Below are positions 25,966 through 36,088 of a stretch of DNA of 64,000 nucleotides, in pieces. The stretch is from assembly GCA_002345205.1 (NCBI GenBank), contig DDVI01000087.1, positions 1 through 64,000 of the forward strand, read 5' to 3'. The translations under genes and the position numbers were made by a program. The notes below the pieces were generated by a model. It saw only the letters and a list, made by a program, of their open reading frames with translations. It did not search any database and had not been told where the DNA came from. The DNA is from Bdellovibrionaceae bacterium UBA2316. Lineage in GTDB: Bacteria > Bdellovibrionota > Bdellovibrionia > Bdellovibrionales > Bdellovibrionaceae. The stretch's first letter is position 1. Every line of letters starts with the position of its first letter.

Positions 25966-27459
25966 CTATTTATAAAATTTTAAACACGAGTTCGCCTGTT
26001 TTTTAGGTCCTAATTTTAAAGTTTTAAATGCTTTATTTGAGCCCTGATCGCGAATTTCCTCTAGCCAATTATCAAGCATCTTTGGTGTCGGCACCAGGCC
26101 TGTTTTTTTGACAAATGCATCGATTTTAGGCTGAAGTTCTTTTTGTAAATGTCGGCGGATCAGGCCGATAGAGACTACGGCGCGCAGAACATTTGGTTTT
26201 ACATGAGGAGCTACGGGGACTCCGAGTTTCCACATAAGTTTCTTAAGAACATCTACTTTTGAGATTTGGAAACCAAAGTTTGCCACAAGGTCCAACAACT
26301 TTGATTGCTTAAAATGACCACCTTCATCCATCCATTCAAAAACTTTATCAAAAATGATGTCATAAATTCGTTGTTGCGGCGTTTTTGAAAAGTCGCGGTA
26401 CTCAGCGACTTTGACAAAGTCGGGATCTAACTCGATGTCTGACGGTGCGAAAATCTCTGTGGTGGCATCGCTAATGCCGATTAATTTCAGGAACTGACGA
26501 TTTTTTGGATTTAGTTGACTTGGATCTTTAGGTAATAAGTACGGCGCTTTCTCGTCTCCATAAAAGGCATCGCGTATGACTAAACTACAAAACAATTCCG
26601 GGTTTTCAGAAAGTTCTTTCGGGGTGACTTTGAACTTCATCGAAAAATCATATATATACTTTTGGCCATCGTGACTGCGTTTCCAAGCGGACTGACTGGC
26701 TTGCTCAGCACGTTTTGGATCTTCGTGCCGCAGAATCACAGCGCGTCCAATTGCATGGTCCATCAAACTTTGAATTGGAGATAAGACTAAGCCTTTTTCG
26801 ATTAAAGCTTCTTGCAAAAACAGTTCTTTAGAAACTGGGTCTTGGGTCACAATGGCAATATGACTAAACTGGGTGTTCACATCAGCAACTCGTGCGATGG
26901 CCGCACTGACTTCGGAAGAGCCACGCATTAATACTAAATCACCAGGGCGAAAATCTTGATCAGGGTTGAAATGTTGGCCATCGGCTGTGATGACAAACGG
27001 TTGGCCGCCAGTGAGTGTCTTAAAGTTGAAATTAGGACTTTTCGAATCACCCAATCCCAATGACATTTCGCCAACGGAATCACCGAAATAGCGAAGACTA
27101 CGAATCGTGTTCCTGACCGTTGTTTCTGACTTTTTGGTCCAGTGACCGCTTTCTTTCCATTTCGAAATAAGCTGAACAATTTGCCGATCGAACTCCGCCG
27201 TGCTGCGAATAATTAAATTTGTATTCTTGCGAACTTCATCAATATCTATGCGCGATAAATCAATGTTTTCTAACTTTGAAAACAGATCATTTAGCCTAGC
27301 CTCAAAATTGGGAAAATCAGAGTCCGATCGTTCGATTAGTGTCGAAAACTCAGACATCATTTTTAAGACAGAGATTTTGGGAGTGGTTCCTTCATTCGCA
27401 AATAAACAGATTGAAAATAGAAAAGTTAGAATTTTGGCGACCATAAAATATTTTGTCAT
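25966..27459 (-). CDS. Exported YiiX/C92-like (permuted NlpC/P60-type) cysteine hydrolase domain protein
   Basis: About 497 residues. A signal peptide starts at MTKYFMVAKILTFLFSICLF, and the ATG at 27459 follows AAGAGAG, so the 15-residue longer start is rejected. Residues about 165-330 hold FRPGDLVLMRGSS, FSHIAIVTQDP (catalytic His) and ENPELFCSLVIRDAFY (catalytic Cys), the circularly permuted papain-like layout of YiiX/YaeF proteins. These act on amide or ester bonds in cell wall or lipids. The C-terminal 170 residues are unrecognised. For a predator, a periplasmic amidase would suit wall or prey handling; that is inference. Confidence 0.68.
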   Translation of the reverse strand: MTKYFMVAKILTFLFSICLFANEGTTPKISVLKMMSEFSTLIERSDSDFPNFEARLNDLFSKLENIDLSRIDIDEVRKNTNLIIRSTAEFDRQIVQLISKWKESGHWTKKSETTVRNTIRSLRYFGDSVGEMSLGLGDSKSPNFNFKTLTGGQPFVITADGQHFNPDQDFRPGDLVLMRGSSEVSAAIARVADVNTQFSHIAIVTQDPVSKELFLQEALIEKGLVLSPIQSLMDHAIGRAVILRHEDPKRAEQASQSAWKRSHDGQKYIYDFSMKFKVTPKELSENPELFCSLVIRDAFYGDEKAPYLLPKDPSQLNPKNRQFLKLIGISDATTEIFAPSDIELDPDFVKVAEYRDFSKTPQQRIYDIIFDKVFEWMDEGGHFKQSKLLDLVANFGFQISKVDVLKKLMWKLGVPVAPHVKPNVLRAVVSIGLIRRHLQKELQPKIDAFVKKTGLVPTPKMLDNWLEEIRDQGSNKAFKTLKLGPKKQANSCLKFYK

Positions 27460-27765
27460 AAAAGTCTCTCTTGATATCTGTCTTTTATGCAATTTTAGAG
27501 GCAATTTAAAACTCAGATAGTCGGAAAACTGTTTAAAATACGGACGAAATGGACGCAGATTGTTGCCTTGGAACTACCATTTTTTTGGGTGTCGTTCGTA
27601 ATCCAAGCGGGTGTTAAATAATTGGTTTGGAAAAAAAGCACAACATTATACCAGAAAGCTGACCACATACAACTCTAAATTTTTTCTTTATACGAATGTC
27701 TTTGATTCCGAGGAGTTTCGATTAACTCTTTGATTTTTTAAAGGAAATTTCGTAAACCAATAAGA

Positions 27766-30700
27766 ATGAACATTTCTGAATTTTTGACTAAAGAGTTTGA
27801 CCCGACCGTTCGTTCTAAAGGTTACAGCTTCTATATCCGCAAACAATTCAAGTTGCTCGAAATTGGCAACGAGGCCATCAAGTCTGAAGTGTACGGAGTT
27901 CACAAATACAACGTGAATTTGAACTTTGATCCCGATAAGCAAAATCTACTTTTCCAATGCACGTGTAATCAGTTCAAGCAGGGTTTTAATTGCCCGCATA
28001 TTTGGGCGAGCGTATTAGCCGTCGAAAAGAATGCAAAAACAGACGAGTTTACTTCGAAAGTTTTTTATTTCTATCAGCAAAAGAAACAAACTGAAGTAGA
28101 GACTAAGGAAAAACAAGTCGACGTGCCGGCGGCTAAAGGCGGCGGGAACGAGCCGTACTGGAAACGTTCGTTAGATCGGGCCAAAGAAACGTACGACGGT
28201 AAAAATGTAGTTACTAAATTCAGAACCGCTTCCAGTGATTTTTTAAAACGCGGTTTTTATATTTTAGATATTCCAGCGAGTTTAAGTTACCGTCAGTTTG
28301 TTCTACATTTCCGTATTCAAGAACGTAAATATAGTGGCGAGTACGGGTTCATTAAAAAAGGCGATCTAAATCAAGAAAAGATCACGTCGTTTGAAAACAC
28401 TCTAGAACAAGAAATCCTATGGAATTTAATCGGACGGGTCGAGAAAAATTACTTTTCGAAATCGCAAGCGACTACCTATAATGAATTCTTAGTTAACCCT
28501 GATCAAAATGAAAACATCCTGCAAAACGTATCTGAATTAGGCCAGCTATTTCGTCTAAAGAAGAATAAAACAGGATTGTATGTTGATTTTAATATCAACG
28601 ACATGCAGCCGTATCCACTGTTGCCAGAAAGCTGGTCGTTAGATCTTCACTTGTACGAATTTGATAAGGAAGACTACAAATTATCCGTGGTTCTAAAAAA
28701 TGAAAAGAATCAAACCAAAGAAATGAAAGAAGTCATCGGCTATCTTGATAACTATATCTTCTTTGAAGACTTCATGGCCTATTTCGACTCTAAAAAATAT
28801 GGAATGTGGTACGAAGCGCTGTCTTTGCGTCCAATGGTTGTAGCCAAAAATGAAGTATTTGATTTCTTAAATACCTATTGGTTAAATTTTACCAATACAC
28901 CGTACATTCACCTACCAGATGATTTAAAATTCGAAGAAAACAAAGAATTACAACCTAAAGCCAAAGTCGTACTTCATATGAATGAGGAAAGCACAATCCA
29001 AGTGGCAGAAATGCGATTCCTATATGACACGTATGAAGTCGATGGAACGTATCAGGAATATATTCTAGATCTAACTAAGAAGTTAAAAATCAGACGTCAT
29101 CAAGAAATGGAAAATGAACTGTTAAATCAGTTTATTGAACTAAGTCCGATTAAAAAATCGGGTTTTCGTTCTGAGTTTAAATTTTTCAACACGCATTTGC
29201 CTGACTTGATCGATAAAGTCGGTCAACATGATTGGCAAATTTTCTTAAACCGCAATCGTATTCGCCGCGCGAAGGATTTGACATTCAAAGTGTCTCACCA
29301 GATGGACTGGTTAGATCTGAAAATCGATATGAAGATCGGCGATGTCACCGTTGGGTGGCCCGATATATTAAAAGCGCTTAAGAACCAAAGCAATCTGATT
29401 ACGTTGGCCGATGGTACGACTGCGTTTATGCCGTCAGATATCATGAAGAAACTTAAGCCGTATTTTGAAGTCGGCCAGTTGACAGAGTCAGGCATTAAAC
29501 TGAACCGTATTCAGTCTCTGTTCTTAAAATCGTACATTGAAAATGATTTTGTAATTCCATCTGATTCAAAAATGGAAAGCTTAATCAAAGACCTTGGTGA
29601 ATTAAAACCTGTAAAAATCGGCGCCCAATTTAAAGGTGAACTACGCGACTACCAAAAGAAGGGTGTTTCGTGGATGCATATCCTAAGTGAGAATACACTA
29701 GGTGGTATTCTTGCCGATGACATGGGTCTTGGTAAGACAATTCAAATGCTGGCCGTGTTTTCAATTTTCCAGCAGGCAAAAGATAAATTGTCGGGACCGA
29801 GTCTGATTGTTGCGCCAAAGAGCTTGGTATTTAACTGGCGCAATGAGTTTGAAAAGTTCACTCCAAAGATCAAAGTCCTTACCTACTTTGGTAATGATCG
29901 TAAAGAACAATTAAAGGACGCTAAAAAATTCGATGTGTTGTTAACGACATACCACACTCTGCGAAACGATATTGAACAGCTTAAAGAAATTCCTTTCTTT
30001 TTCTTTGTTCTGGATGAGGCTCAAAATATCAAAAATCCGCGGTCGCAATTAACCCTAAGTACAAAGTTAATCAAATCTGAAAAGAAATTTGCTCTAACGG
30101 GTACGCCTATTGAAAACTCGATTGGTGATTTGGTGTCGATCTTATCGGTCGTAAATCCAGGTTTGATCACGGAATCATTGGGACAGAAAATGCTGAAATT
30201 GTCTGAACCCGAGGATTTAAAACGTTTTTCAAAAGCACTATCCCCATTCATCCTGCGTCGTACAAAAGAACAAGTTTTAAAAGATCTTCCAAGTAAAACC
30301 GAGCAAGTTCTGTACTGTGAATTGAGCGAAGACGAACGCGCTAAATACAACGAAATTAAAAATTACTACTGGCAAAAACTGAATTCAAAAATCAAAGACA
30401 ACGGTATTAAAAATACCAAGATTGAAATCTTGGGGGCTTTACTGCGTTTAAGACAGATTTCCTGTCACATGGGTTTAGTTGATAAAACGAAACTAGGTGA
30501 ACCGTCGGCGAAATTTGATTTACTAATTGATCAAATTCAAACCTTGATGAACGAAGGTCATAAAGCACTGATATTCTCCAGCTTTACGTCGTTATTAAAA
30601 ATTTTATCGCAGCAGTTACGTGAAAAGAATATTCATTTTGAATACTTGGATGGTCAAACAAAAGATCGCGCAGAACGAGTTCAAAACTTCCAAACAAATG

Positions 30701-31011
30701 AACAAATTAGTTTATTCTTGTTGAGCTTAAAAGCGGGTGGCGTGGGTCTCAACTTAACATCTGCTGATTACGTATTTATCATCGATCCATGGTGGAATCC
30801 GGCAGCGGAATCGCAGGCCATCGATCGTTGTTACCGTATTGGGCAAACGAAGAGTGTATTTGCGTATAAATTAATTGCGAAAAACACGGTCGAAGAGAAA
30901 ATCTTAAAACTTCAAGAACGTAAGAAAATCTTGGCAGAAAATATCATAAGTTCAGATGCTAATATCCTTAAAGAGCTTTCTTTGGATGATTTATCTGATC
31001 TATTTAGCTAA
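27766..31011 (+). CDS. SNF2-family helicase/ATPase with N-terminal SWIM zinc finger
   Basis: 1081 residues. The SWIM finger is at residues 65-78 (CTCNQFKQGFNCPH, C-x-C...C-x-H). A long middle region resembles bacterial SNF2-associated domains. The helicase core starts near 625: LRDYQKKGVSWM, ADDMGLGKTIQML (motif I), VLDEAQNIKNP (motif II, DEAQ), FALTGTPIENS (III), then LDGQTKDRAERVQNF, SLKAGGVGLNLTSADYV and QAIDRCYRIGQTKSV (V-VI). It is a DNA translocase that probably remodels DNA- or RNA-polymerase-bound complexes. A 261-bp upstream gap holds its promoter. No strong Shine-Dalgarno is close to ATG. Confidence 0.92.
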   Translation: MNISEFLTKEFDPTVRSKGYSFYIRKQFKLLEIGNEAIKSEVYGVHKYNVNLNFDPDKQNLLFQCTCNQFKQGFNCPHIWASVLAVEKNAKTDEFTSKVFYFYQQKKQTEVETKEKQVDVPAAKGGGNEPYWKRSLDRAKETYDGKNVVTKFRTASSDFLKRGFYILDIPASLSYRQFVLHFRIQERKYSGEYGFIKKGDLNQEKITSFENTLEQEILWNLIGRVEKNYFSKSQATTYNEFLVNPDQNENILQNVSELGQLFRLKKNKTGLYVDFNINDMQPYPLLPESWSLDLHLYEFDKEDYKLSVVLKNEKNQTKEMKEVIGYLDNYIFFEDFMAYFDSKKYGMWYEALSLRPMVVAKNEVFDFLNTYWLNFTNTPYIHLPDDLKFEENKELQPKAKVVLHMNEESTIQVAEMRFLYDTYEVDGTYQEYILDLTKKLKIRRHQEMENELLNQFIELSPIKKSGFRSEFKFFNTHLPDLIDKVGQHDWQIFLNRNRIRRAKDLTFKVSHQMDWLDLKIDMKIGDVTVGWPDILKALKNQSNLITLADGTTAFMPSDIMKKLKPYFEVGQLTESGIKLNRIQSLFLKSYIENDFVIPSDSKMESLIKDLGELKPVKIGAQFKGELRDYQKKGVSWMHILSENTLGGILADDMGLGKTIQMLAVFSIFQQAKDKLSGPSLIVAPKSLVFNWRNEFEKFTPKIKVLTYFGNDRKEQLKDAKKFDVLLTTYHTLRNDIEQLKEIPFFFFVLDEAQNIKNPRSQLTLSTKLIKSEKKFALTGTPIENSIGDLVSILSVVNPGLITESLGQKMLKLSEPEDLKRFSKALSPFILRRTKEQVLKDLPSKTEQVLYCELSEDERAKYNEIKNYYWQKLNSKIKDNGIKNTKIEILGALLRLRQISCHMGLVDKTKLGEPSAKFDLLIDQIQTLMNEGHKALIFSSFTSLLKILSQQLREKNIHFEYLDGQTKDRAERVQNFQTNEQISLFLLSLKAGGVGLNLTSADYVFIIDPWWNPAAESQAIDRCYRIGQTKSVFAYKLIAKNTVEEKILKLQERKKILAENIISSDANILKELSLDDLSDLFS

Positions 31012-31026
31012 TCTGTTTTCCAAAAT

Positions 31027-31058
31027 ATTGGGCTAGAACATCCGTGGTCTAGCCCAAT
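31027..31058. terminator. Convergent terminator hairpin
   Basis: An 11-bp perfect stem (ATTGGGCTAGA with TCTAGCCCAAT) and a 10-base loop lie in the 51-bp gap between the convergent helicase and lipoprotein genes. T-rich tracts are only modest on either side (TCTTCC on plus; TTTTGG on minus), so efficiency is uncertain. Confidence 0.65.
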
Positions 31059-31062
31059 CTTC

Positions 31063-32136
31063 CTACCTAGATTTTTCGGGCTGAAAGGACATATCTTTTA
31101 AGTCTTCTTCATAGATTGATTCCCAGCGCGAAATTTCTTCTTTTTTAGAGTTTACGAACACGCTTGTTGTGCCATCGATTTTCATTCCTGTTTGAACCAT
31201 CGGATGGAGTGTATCGATGCGAGTCGGTGCTTCGTCAGGTGTTACTGATTTCACATTATAGATTTTAATTTTGTCGCGGTTTTGTATAGTAAATTTATGC
31301 TGAATAGTGATTGCGGCAGCTGAAATGTCTTTAAAGGGTAGGTAGTTAAATTTGCCATCCAAGGAACGATTTGGTAAGTGTTCGCATGATTCGGCAATTT
31401 TTCGCCATACAAACGTTTCTGGGATTTTAGGCGTTTCGATGCCGTCTTTGGTTTTTACTTGAGTGTAGTCAAAACCATTATCATATTCACCCCATGCGCA
31501 GTCGTAGCGATAGTTGACTTCACTGTAGTCGCCAGTGATTTCAAAATAGACCTGAGCAAATTTTTTGTACGTTCCACCATCGTTCCAGTGTTGAACCTTG
31601 ACGCGTTCTTTAGCGGCAGGGGTCATGTTTTCCAGAGATCGTTTCAGGCCATCAAAAACTTCATCGCGGCCGGCAAATCCATACGTAACGGCAAGGTGGG
31701 GTTGATTAGGTATTGCAAAGATAAAATGTGCAAATCCGCCGTAGGGGGCATGGGCATGAAAATAATCAGGGTAATTGGCCACGTGGTTAATGCCGTCGTG
31801 GAATTTAAATGTATCTTGGTAGAAATTTTCTTTTTTCAGAGATATTCGGGGGCTGGTGAAAACATCCGTGCGATCGTTGTCGACGTCGTTTGCGGCTACA
31901 CTGAAGCGAACCCATTTGCCGCTGCGAACACATTTTCGTAATCCCAATCGGTGAGCCGGTCGCACGCAAAGTTTCATCGGTTGCGGTTCCAGGAGTGCAT
32001 TAGACTGGTTTTGCAAATAGTCTGCGACCGGCCCCGATTGGTCTTGATCTGATTTTTTAATGCAGGCATTTAGGCCGATTAAAGCGAAAATCCCGAGTGC
32101 TAGGCTGAGCTTAGCTTTAGAAATAGAGTAATTCAT
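31063..32136 (-). CDS. Lipoprotein of unknown function
   Basis: 357 residues with a type II signal: LSLALGIFALIGLNACIKKS, lipobox L-N-A-C. The mature part has two nearby Cys (LCVRPAHRLGLRKCVRSGKW), a long acidic/aromatic stretch with DGINHVANYPDYFHAHAPYG and FAHFIFAIPNQPHLAVTYGF, and VNYRYDCAWGEYDNGFDY. It has no family signature I know. Asp/His-rich segments could bind metal or glycan. Shine-Dalgarno AAGGGAGA. It stands alone between a convergent helicase gene and divergent gmhA. Confidence 0.75.
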   Translation of the reverse strand: MNYSISKAKLSLALGIFALIGLNACIKKSDQDQSGPVADYLQNQSNALLEPQPMKLCVRPAHRLGLRKCVRSGKWVRFSVAANDVDNDRTDVFTSPRISLKKENFYQDTFKFHDGINHVANYPDYFHAHAPYGGFAHFIFAIPNQPHLAVTYGFAGRDEVFDGLKRSLENMTPAAKERVKVQHWNDGGTYKKFAQVYFEITGDYSEVNYRYDCAWGEYDNGFDYTQVKTKDGIETPKIPETFVWRKIAESCEHLPNRSLDGKFNYLPFKDISAAAITIQHKFTIQNRDKIKIYNVKSVTPDEAPTRIDTLHPMVQTGMKIDGTTSVFVNSKKEEISRWESIYEEDLKDMSFQPEKSR

Positions 32137-32297
32137 ATGTCTCCCTTTTAATTTATGTGTGTTACGTCAAGCGGATGGATGGCTAGGCAAGAGCGCGGCT
32201 CAGCTTAGGATGGTTTTAAATCTCGTTGAAATCCGGGGTTTTAGGAGTAAGATAGATAGAAATCCGATCCACGAATTATTTGAAAGAGGTTAACGAA

Positions 32298-32906
32298 ATG
32301 AAAGCATTTATTGATGAAGCATTTAGCAGCGCTCTAATGAATCTTAAGCGTATGACTGAAAATGAAGACATCAAAGGTAAGGTGGCCCAAGCGGCCCAAA
32401 TGATCGTTGATTCGTGTGCGCAAGGTGGTCAGCTGCTAGCGGCGGGTAACGGTGGATCGGCAGCGGATGCTCAGCATATGATTGCTGAACTTATTGTGAA
32501 ATTAGGCCCCGATCGATCTCCGATTCGCGGTATTGCTTTGTCGACAGACACATCGATCATGACTGCGGTTGGAAATGATTATGGTTATGACTATGTGTTC
32601 AGTCGTCAAATTTATGCTCACATGAGACCTGGTGATTTATTCCTAGGGATTACGACGTCAGGTAATTCGCCAAACATTTTGCGTGCGCTTGAAGCCGTCA
32701 AGAAGATGGGCGGTAAATCGATTCTGCTTTCTGGAAAAGACGGCGGAAAATGTAAAGCGTTTGCGGATCTAACAATCTTGGCGCCGGGTGAAACTACAAA
32801 TATGATTCAAGAGTGTCATATTTTAATCTATCACACTCTGTGTTACCTGATCGAAAAAGGCCTAGCGGATAAAGGTGTAATTCAATACAACGATAAAAAA
32901 ATCTAA
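32298..32906 (+). CDS. gmhA: Phosphoheptose isomerase (sedoheptulose-7-phosphate isomerase)
   Basis: A 202-residue SIS-domain protein. LLAAGNGGSAADAQHMIAEL is the phosphate-binding loop, followed by ALSTDTSIMTAVGNDYGYDY, LFLGITTSGNSPNIL and the C-terminal TNMIQECHILIYHTLCYLIE with the conserved Glu and His. It makes D-glycero-D-manno-heptose-7-phosphate, the first step to the heptose of LPS inner core. ATG 32298 has AGAGG about 8 bases upstream and is preferred over a TTG six codons earlier. It is not clustered with other heptose genes here. Confidence 0.93.
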   Translation: MKAFIDEAFSSALMNLKRMTENEDIKGKVAQAAQMIVDSCAQGGQLLAAGNGGSAADAQHMIAELIVKLGPDRSPIRGIALSTDTSIMTAVGNDYGYDYVFSRQIYAHMRPGDLFLGITTSGNSPNILRALEAVKKMGGKSILLSGKDGGKCKAFADLTILAPGETTNMIQECHILIYHTLCYLIEKGLADKGVIQYNDKKI

Positions 32907-32914
32907 GTTAGGTA

Positions 32915-33370
32915 TTACTTCTTGTTGCCTGTTACGATTTGCAGTTGAATTTCTTTCTTTTTGTTGGCTTGAGGAAAGTTCAGCTTAGCGGCTGTTCGAA
33001 TCATTGTAATCAATTGTGAATTGTTCTTTTCAGCGCATTTCGAAATATCTAAAGTTAAGCCTAAAAGCTGTGAGCCATTGGCATCCGTTTTCGTGTCGGT
33101 TACCTTTGCGCACGTTAAGTAATTAATGTCGTCAAAGAACTGCTCGTCACCGCAACCGATGTTTGCGCTGGCTTTATAGGGCGCAGTGAATTGTATTAAT
33201 TGGGGGCCGTAGCCTACACCGTAACAGCCAACGACGGGTACTCGTTCGACAAAAAATTCTTCAGGATCATGAACGCTCTGAACAACAATATAAGCCCGTG
33301 TATGCGCGTCGCTTGTCGCGCGAGCTTGAAATGTGAATACCAAAAGTAATGCTGAAATTAATGCTTTCAT
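32915..33370 (-). CDS. Exported protein of unknown function
   Basis: 151 residues with a Sec signal peptide (MKALISALLLVFTFQARA, likely cut after ARA). The mature part has four Cys (VGCYGVGYGP, NIGCGDEQFF, YLTCAKVT, DISKCAEKN), suggesting two disulfides and a periplasmic location. Shine-Dalgarno GGGGTG. It is convergent with gmhA with an 8-base gap. No family recognised. Confidence 0.7.
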   Translation of the reverse strand: MKALISALLLVFTFQARATSDAHTRAYIVVQSVHDPEEFFVERVPVVGCYGVGYGPQLIQFTAPYKASANIGCGDEQFFDDINYLTCAKVTDTKTDANGSQLLGLTLDISKCAEKNNSQLITMIRTAAKLNFPQANKKKEIQLQIVTGNKK

Positions 33371-33468
33371 AAAACACCCCGAAAAAGTAGGACGATGTAT
33401 AACACATGTGGAGTGTGAATCTTTGATAAAAAATATCAGGGTGTAGAGAATTTAGTTTTGTCTGAAAA

Positions 33469-34695
33469 TTAAACAGTTGGTTTAGGTGTGCGTAACTGAG
33501 CTGCGATACTTAATGAAAGCGCGCAGAAAAATAAATAGACTAATCGGACTTTAGCGCGCTCAAAATTGCATTCAGTGAGTGACCCCACGTGAAACGCTAT
33601 TTGGGCACCGAGAGAGCCCAAAAATAACGGGTCTCGATGTTTACGATAGTTTTGATACGTAAGGAACAGTAATCCAAAAATAAATGTCATATAGAACGCG
33701 AAGCCTACCAGTCCCGTGTTGCTTAAAAATTGCAGATATTGGTTATGAGCATGGCTTTGGAAGTGATCTTCAGCGATTCCTAATTTTGCAAAATAGGACG
33801 GTAAATAATCTTTGTAGTCCCCATGTCCAATTCCGAAAACAGGGTAGTCAGTGAAGATCTCCCAATTAGTGCGCCATAAATTGTAGCGTTCGCTATCATA
33901 ACTTTGAGATGGGTTGAGGGCTTGATCTACGCGAGTTTTGAATGTGGTGGAGGTTCCGTACAGCAATAAAGCCGCAACTAAACCCGCAGCCGTGATAAGC
34001 ACGCCGAATTTTTTACGGTAAATGAAGAGCATGACGATGATAGCGGCCGATAGTCCCATCCAGGCGCCGCGAGTCAACGTGAGCGCGACACTTAGAGCGG
34101 TTACGGTAAAAGCGATCACTGACAGAATCTGCGATTTGGTTTTCTTGTATTTATGCTTCCATTCAGAAATGGCCTCAAGAACAAAGGGAACTAAAAAGGC
34201 CCCGTACATGCCGTAAATATGCGCAAAGTTCATCGGGTCATCAAATGGGCCGGCAAAACGGCGTCCATGAGTCAAAGGTTGTTGCTTAAATAAATCAATC
34301 CCTGTGGCGTAGCTTATCGCGCCGTAAATAAAACAAGCAATCAGTACCCAGTAGAGAGGTTGCCAAAAAGATAACGTCATCGACGGTGTGCCTCGGGTTT
34401 GTAGGTAATAATTTAGGAACCAGTACATGAAACCCAGATTTAAGATCCACTTCCATTCGGAAAAATTAACTAACAAATGCGGACTGGCTCTTAAACCGAT
34501 GGCTATAACTAGAAGCCACAGGCCCATGAAAGCCGCTTCCTTTAAGCCGGAACTGGCCGATACAAGTGGTTGAAAACGAGTGCGATGAGTAAAGCGCATG
34601 GTCAACATGAATAGAATAATAACGACCGACATTGCATCCATAAAAGATTGCGAAATCAGAGTGGCGCTTAGGAACACAAACAATAGACCTGTCAT
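33469..34695 (-). CDS. O-antigen ligase-like membrane protein (Wzy_C/WaaL family)
   Basis: 408 residues, about a dozen membrane spans, with one large periplasmic loop (residues 255-310) containing SERYNLWRTNWEIFTDYPVFGIGHGDY and SHAHNQYLQFLSNTGLVGF. The G-I-G-x-G and H-x-H-N-x-Y-L motifs are the Wzy_C signature shared by O-antigen ligases and some polymerases. Ligases join the finished glycan to lipid A-core; polymerases join repeat units. The sequence alone does not separate the two. It is divergent from the sugar-phosphate transferase gene 70 bases away, which fits an O-antigen role. Confidence 0.85.
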   Translation of the reverse strand: MTGLLFVFLSATLISQSFMDAMSVVIILFMLTMRFTHRTRFQPLVSASSGLKEAAFMGLWLLVIAIGLRASPHLLVNFSEWKWILNLGFMYWFLNYYLQTRGTPSMTLSFWQPLYWVLIACFIYGAISYATGIDLFKQQPLTHGRRFAGPFDDPMNFAHIYGMYGAFLVPFVLEAISEWKHKYKKTKSQILSVIAFTVTALSVALTLTRGAWMGLSAAIIVMLFIYRKKFGVLITAAGLVAALLLYGTSTTFKTRVDQALNPSQSYDSERYNLWRTNWEIFTDYPVFGIGHGDYKDYLPSYFAKLGIAEDHFQSHAHNQYLQFLSNTGLVGFAFYMTFIFGLLFLTYQNYRKHRDPLFLGSLGAQIAFHVGSLTECNFERAKVRLVYLFFCALSLSIAAQLRTPKPTV

Positions 34696-34765
34696 CCCGG
34701 CAGTATAGCCTTGATACCTAAAGATTGCGATTGAAAAAAACAGGAAAATTCATAACAATGGCTAC

Positions 34766-36088
34766 ATGAAAATCCGCCTGACTCCCAAGACTAAAATGGC
34801 TTTGTTGACCTTCGATGCCGTCGTCTACCTTTTAGTGATTCATTTATTTTCTTGGTTTCGTCTAAACGAGTGGGGACTGTATTTTGATTCGATTGGGCTT
34901 TGGTTTATCACGTTGTCGTTAGTCGGTTTTAGTTATGTTTTTGGGGCGTATGATGTTGAGCCCCATCATCGATTCAAAGATATCTTTCTGAGACAACTGT
35001 CTAGCTTTGTTGCCGCTATTGCGTTTGTTCTGACTGTAAACTATTTATTAAGCAAAGATCGGTCAGGAATTTTTGGTCGCGGAATCTTGATTGGATCTAC
35101 GATTCTGTTCGGTATAGCCTCAATAACATACCGGCGAATACTGTGGGGGATCCTTTCTGCTAGAGCAGGTAAGACGTCGTATTTGTTTTTGGCCGCTGGT
35201 GCTCATAATCCGTTTATTGAAAATGAAATCGTTAAAAAATTTAAGCTTAATTACGAGATTTTAAATTGGCAGCCTTCGGACTCGCTAACGAAGCTTCATC
35301 AAGATTGGCAGGCTATTGTGGTTTCCTTACCTTCAAATTTATGGAGTCAGGAACTGACAGATCAGTTAATGCAGGCTCGTTTTGCCGGTAAAGAAATTCT
35401 AAATCTATCCCAATTTTTCGAAGAGATTGAAAAAAAGGTCCCTGTCGATTTCTTAAGTCGCGAGTGGTTCATTTTTGAAAAAGGTTTTGATCTGTTTCGT
35501 AATCCATTGGGCTTACGAGCTAAACGTATTTTAGATCTCATTTTGGCTTTGATTCTATTGTTCTTTACTTGGCCGATTATTCTTTTGTTCGCGGTTTTAA
35601 TTAAACTGGAATCACGGGGTCCGGCTTTCTATAGTCAGGTTCGTACGGGGCTTAATGATCGTGAATTCACCATCTACAAAATGCGCTCGATGGTCACTGA
35701 TGCTGAAAAGCAAGGGGCTCAGTGGGCAAAGAGTAACGACTCTAGAATAACACGCATCGGAAAGTTTATTCGATTAACTCGAATTGATGAATTGCCTCAG
35801 CTTTGGAACGTGATCAAAGGGGACATGAGCTTTATTGGTCCTCGCCCAGAACGCCCTGAATTCAATGTTGAGCTAGAAAAACAGATTCCATTTTTTCGTC
35901 TTAGGCATCTGGTCCGTCCAGGTATCACGGGATGGGCACAGGTGATGTACGCATACGGTGCCAGCGTCGAAGATTCGAAACAGAAATTGCAATTTGATTT
36001 GTATTATATTAAAAATTTTAGCTTCATACTTGATATGCAAATTATATTTAAAACGATTCGCGTCGTCCTTTTTGGTAAAGGTCGATAG
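34766..36088 (+). CDS. Undecaprenyl-phosphate sugar-1-phosphate transferase (WcaJ/WbaP-type)
   Basis: 440 residues. An N-terminal block of four membrane spans and a soluble CoA-binding-like region (residues 1-240) precede the bacterial sugar transferase domain: AKRILDLILALILLF, LESRGPAFYSQVRTGLNDREF, IYKMRSMVTDAEKQGA, RIGKFIRLTRIDELPQL, NVIKGDMSFIGPRPERPEF and PGITGWAQV. It puts the first sugar phosphate on undecaprenyl phosphate, starting O-antigen or capsule synthesis at the inner membrane. The initiating enzyme lies about 15 kb from the main glycan cluster. No good Shine-Dalgarno is visible. Confidence 0.92.
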   Translation: MKIRLTPKTKMALLTFDAVVYLLVIHLFSWFRLNEWGLYFDSIGLWFITLSLVGFSYVFGAYDVEPHHRFKDIFLRQLSSFVAAIAFVLTVNYLLSKDRSGIFGRGILIGSTILFGIASITYRRILWGILSARAGKTSYLFLAAGAHNPFIENEIVKKFKLNYEILNWQPSDSLTKLHQDWQAIVVSLPSNLWSQELTDQLMQARFAGKEILNLSQFFEEIEKKVPVDFLSREWFIFEKGFDLFRNPLGLRAKRILDLILALILLFFTWPIILLFAVLIKLESRGPAFYSQVRTGLNDREFTIYKMRSMVTDAEKQGAQWAKSNDSRITRIGKFIRLTRIDELPQLWNVIKGDMSFIGPRPERPEFNVELEKQIPFFRLRHLVRPGITGWAQVMYAYGASVEDSKQKLQFDLYYIKNFSFILDMQIIFKTIRVVLFGKGR

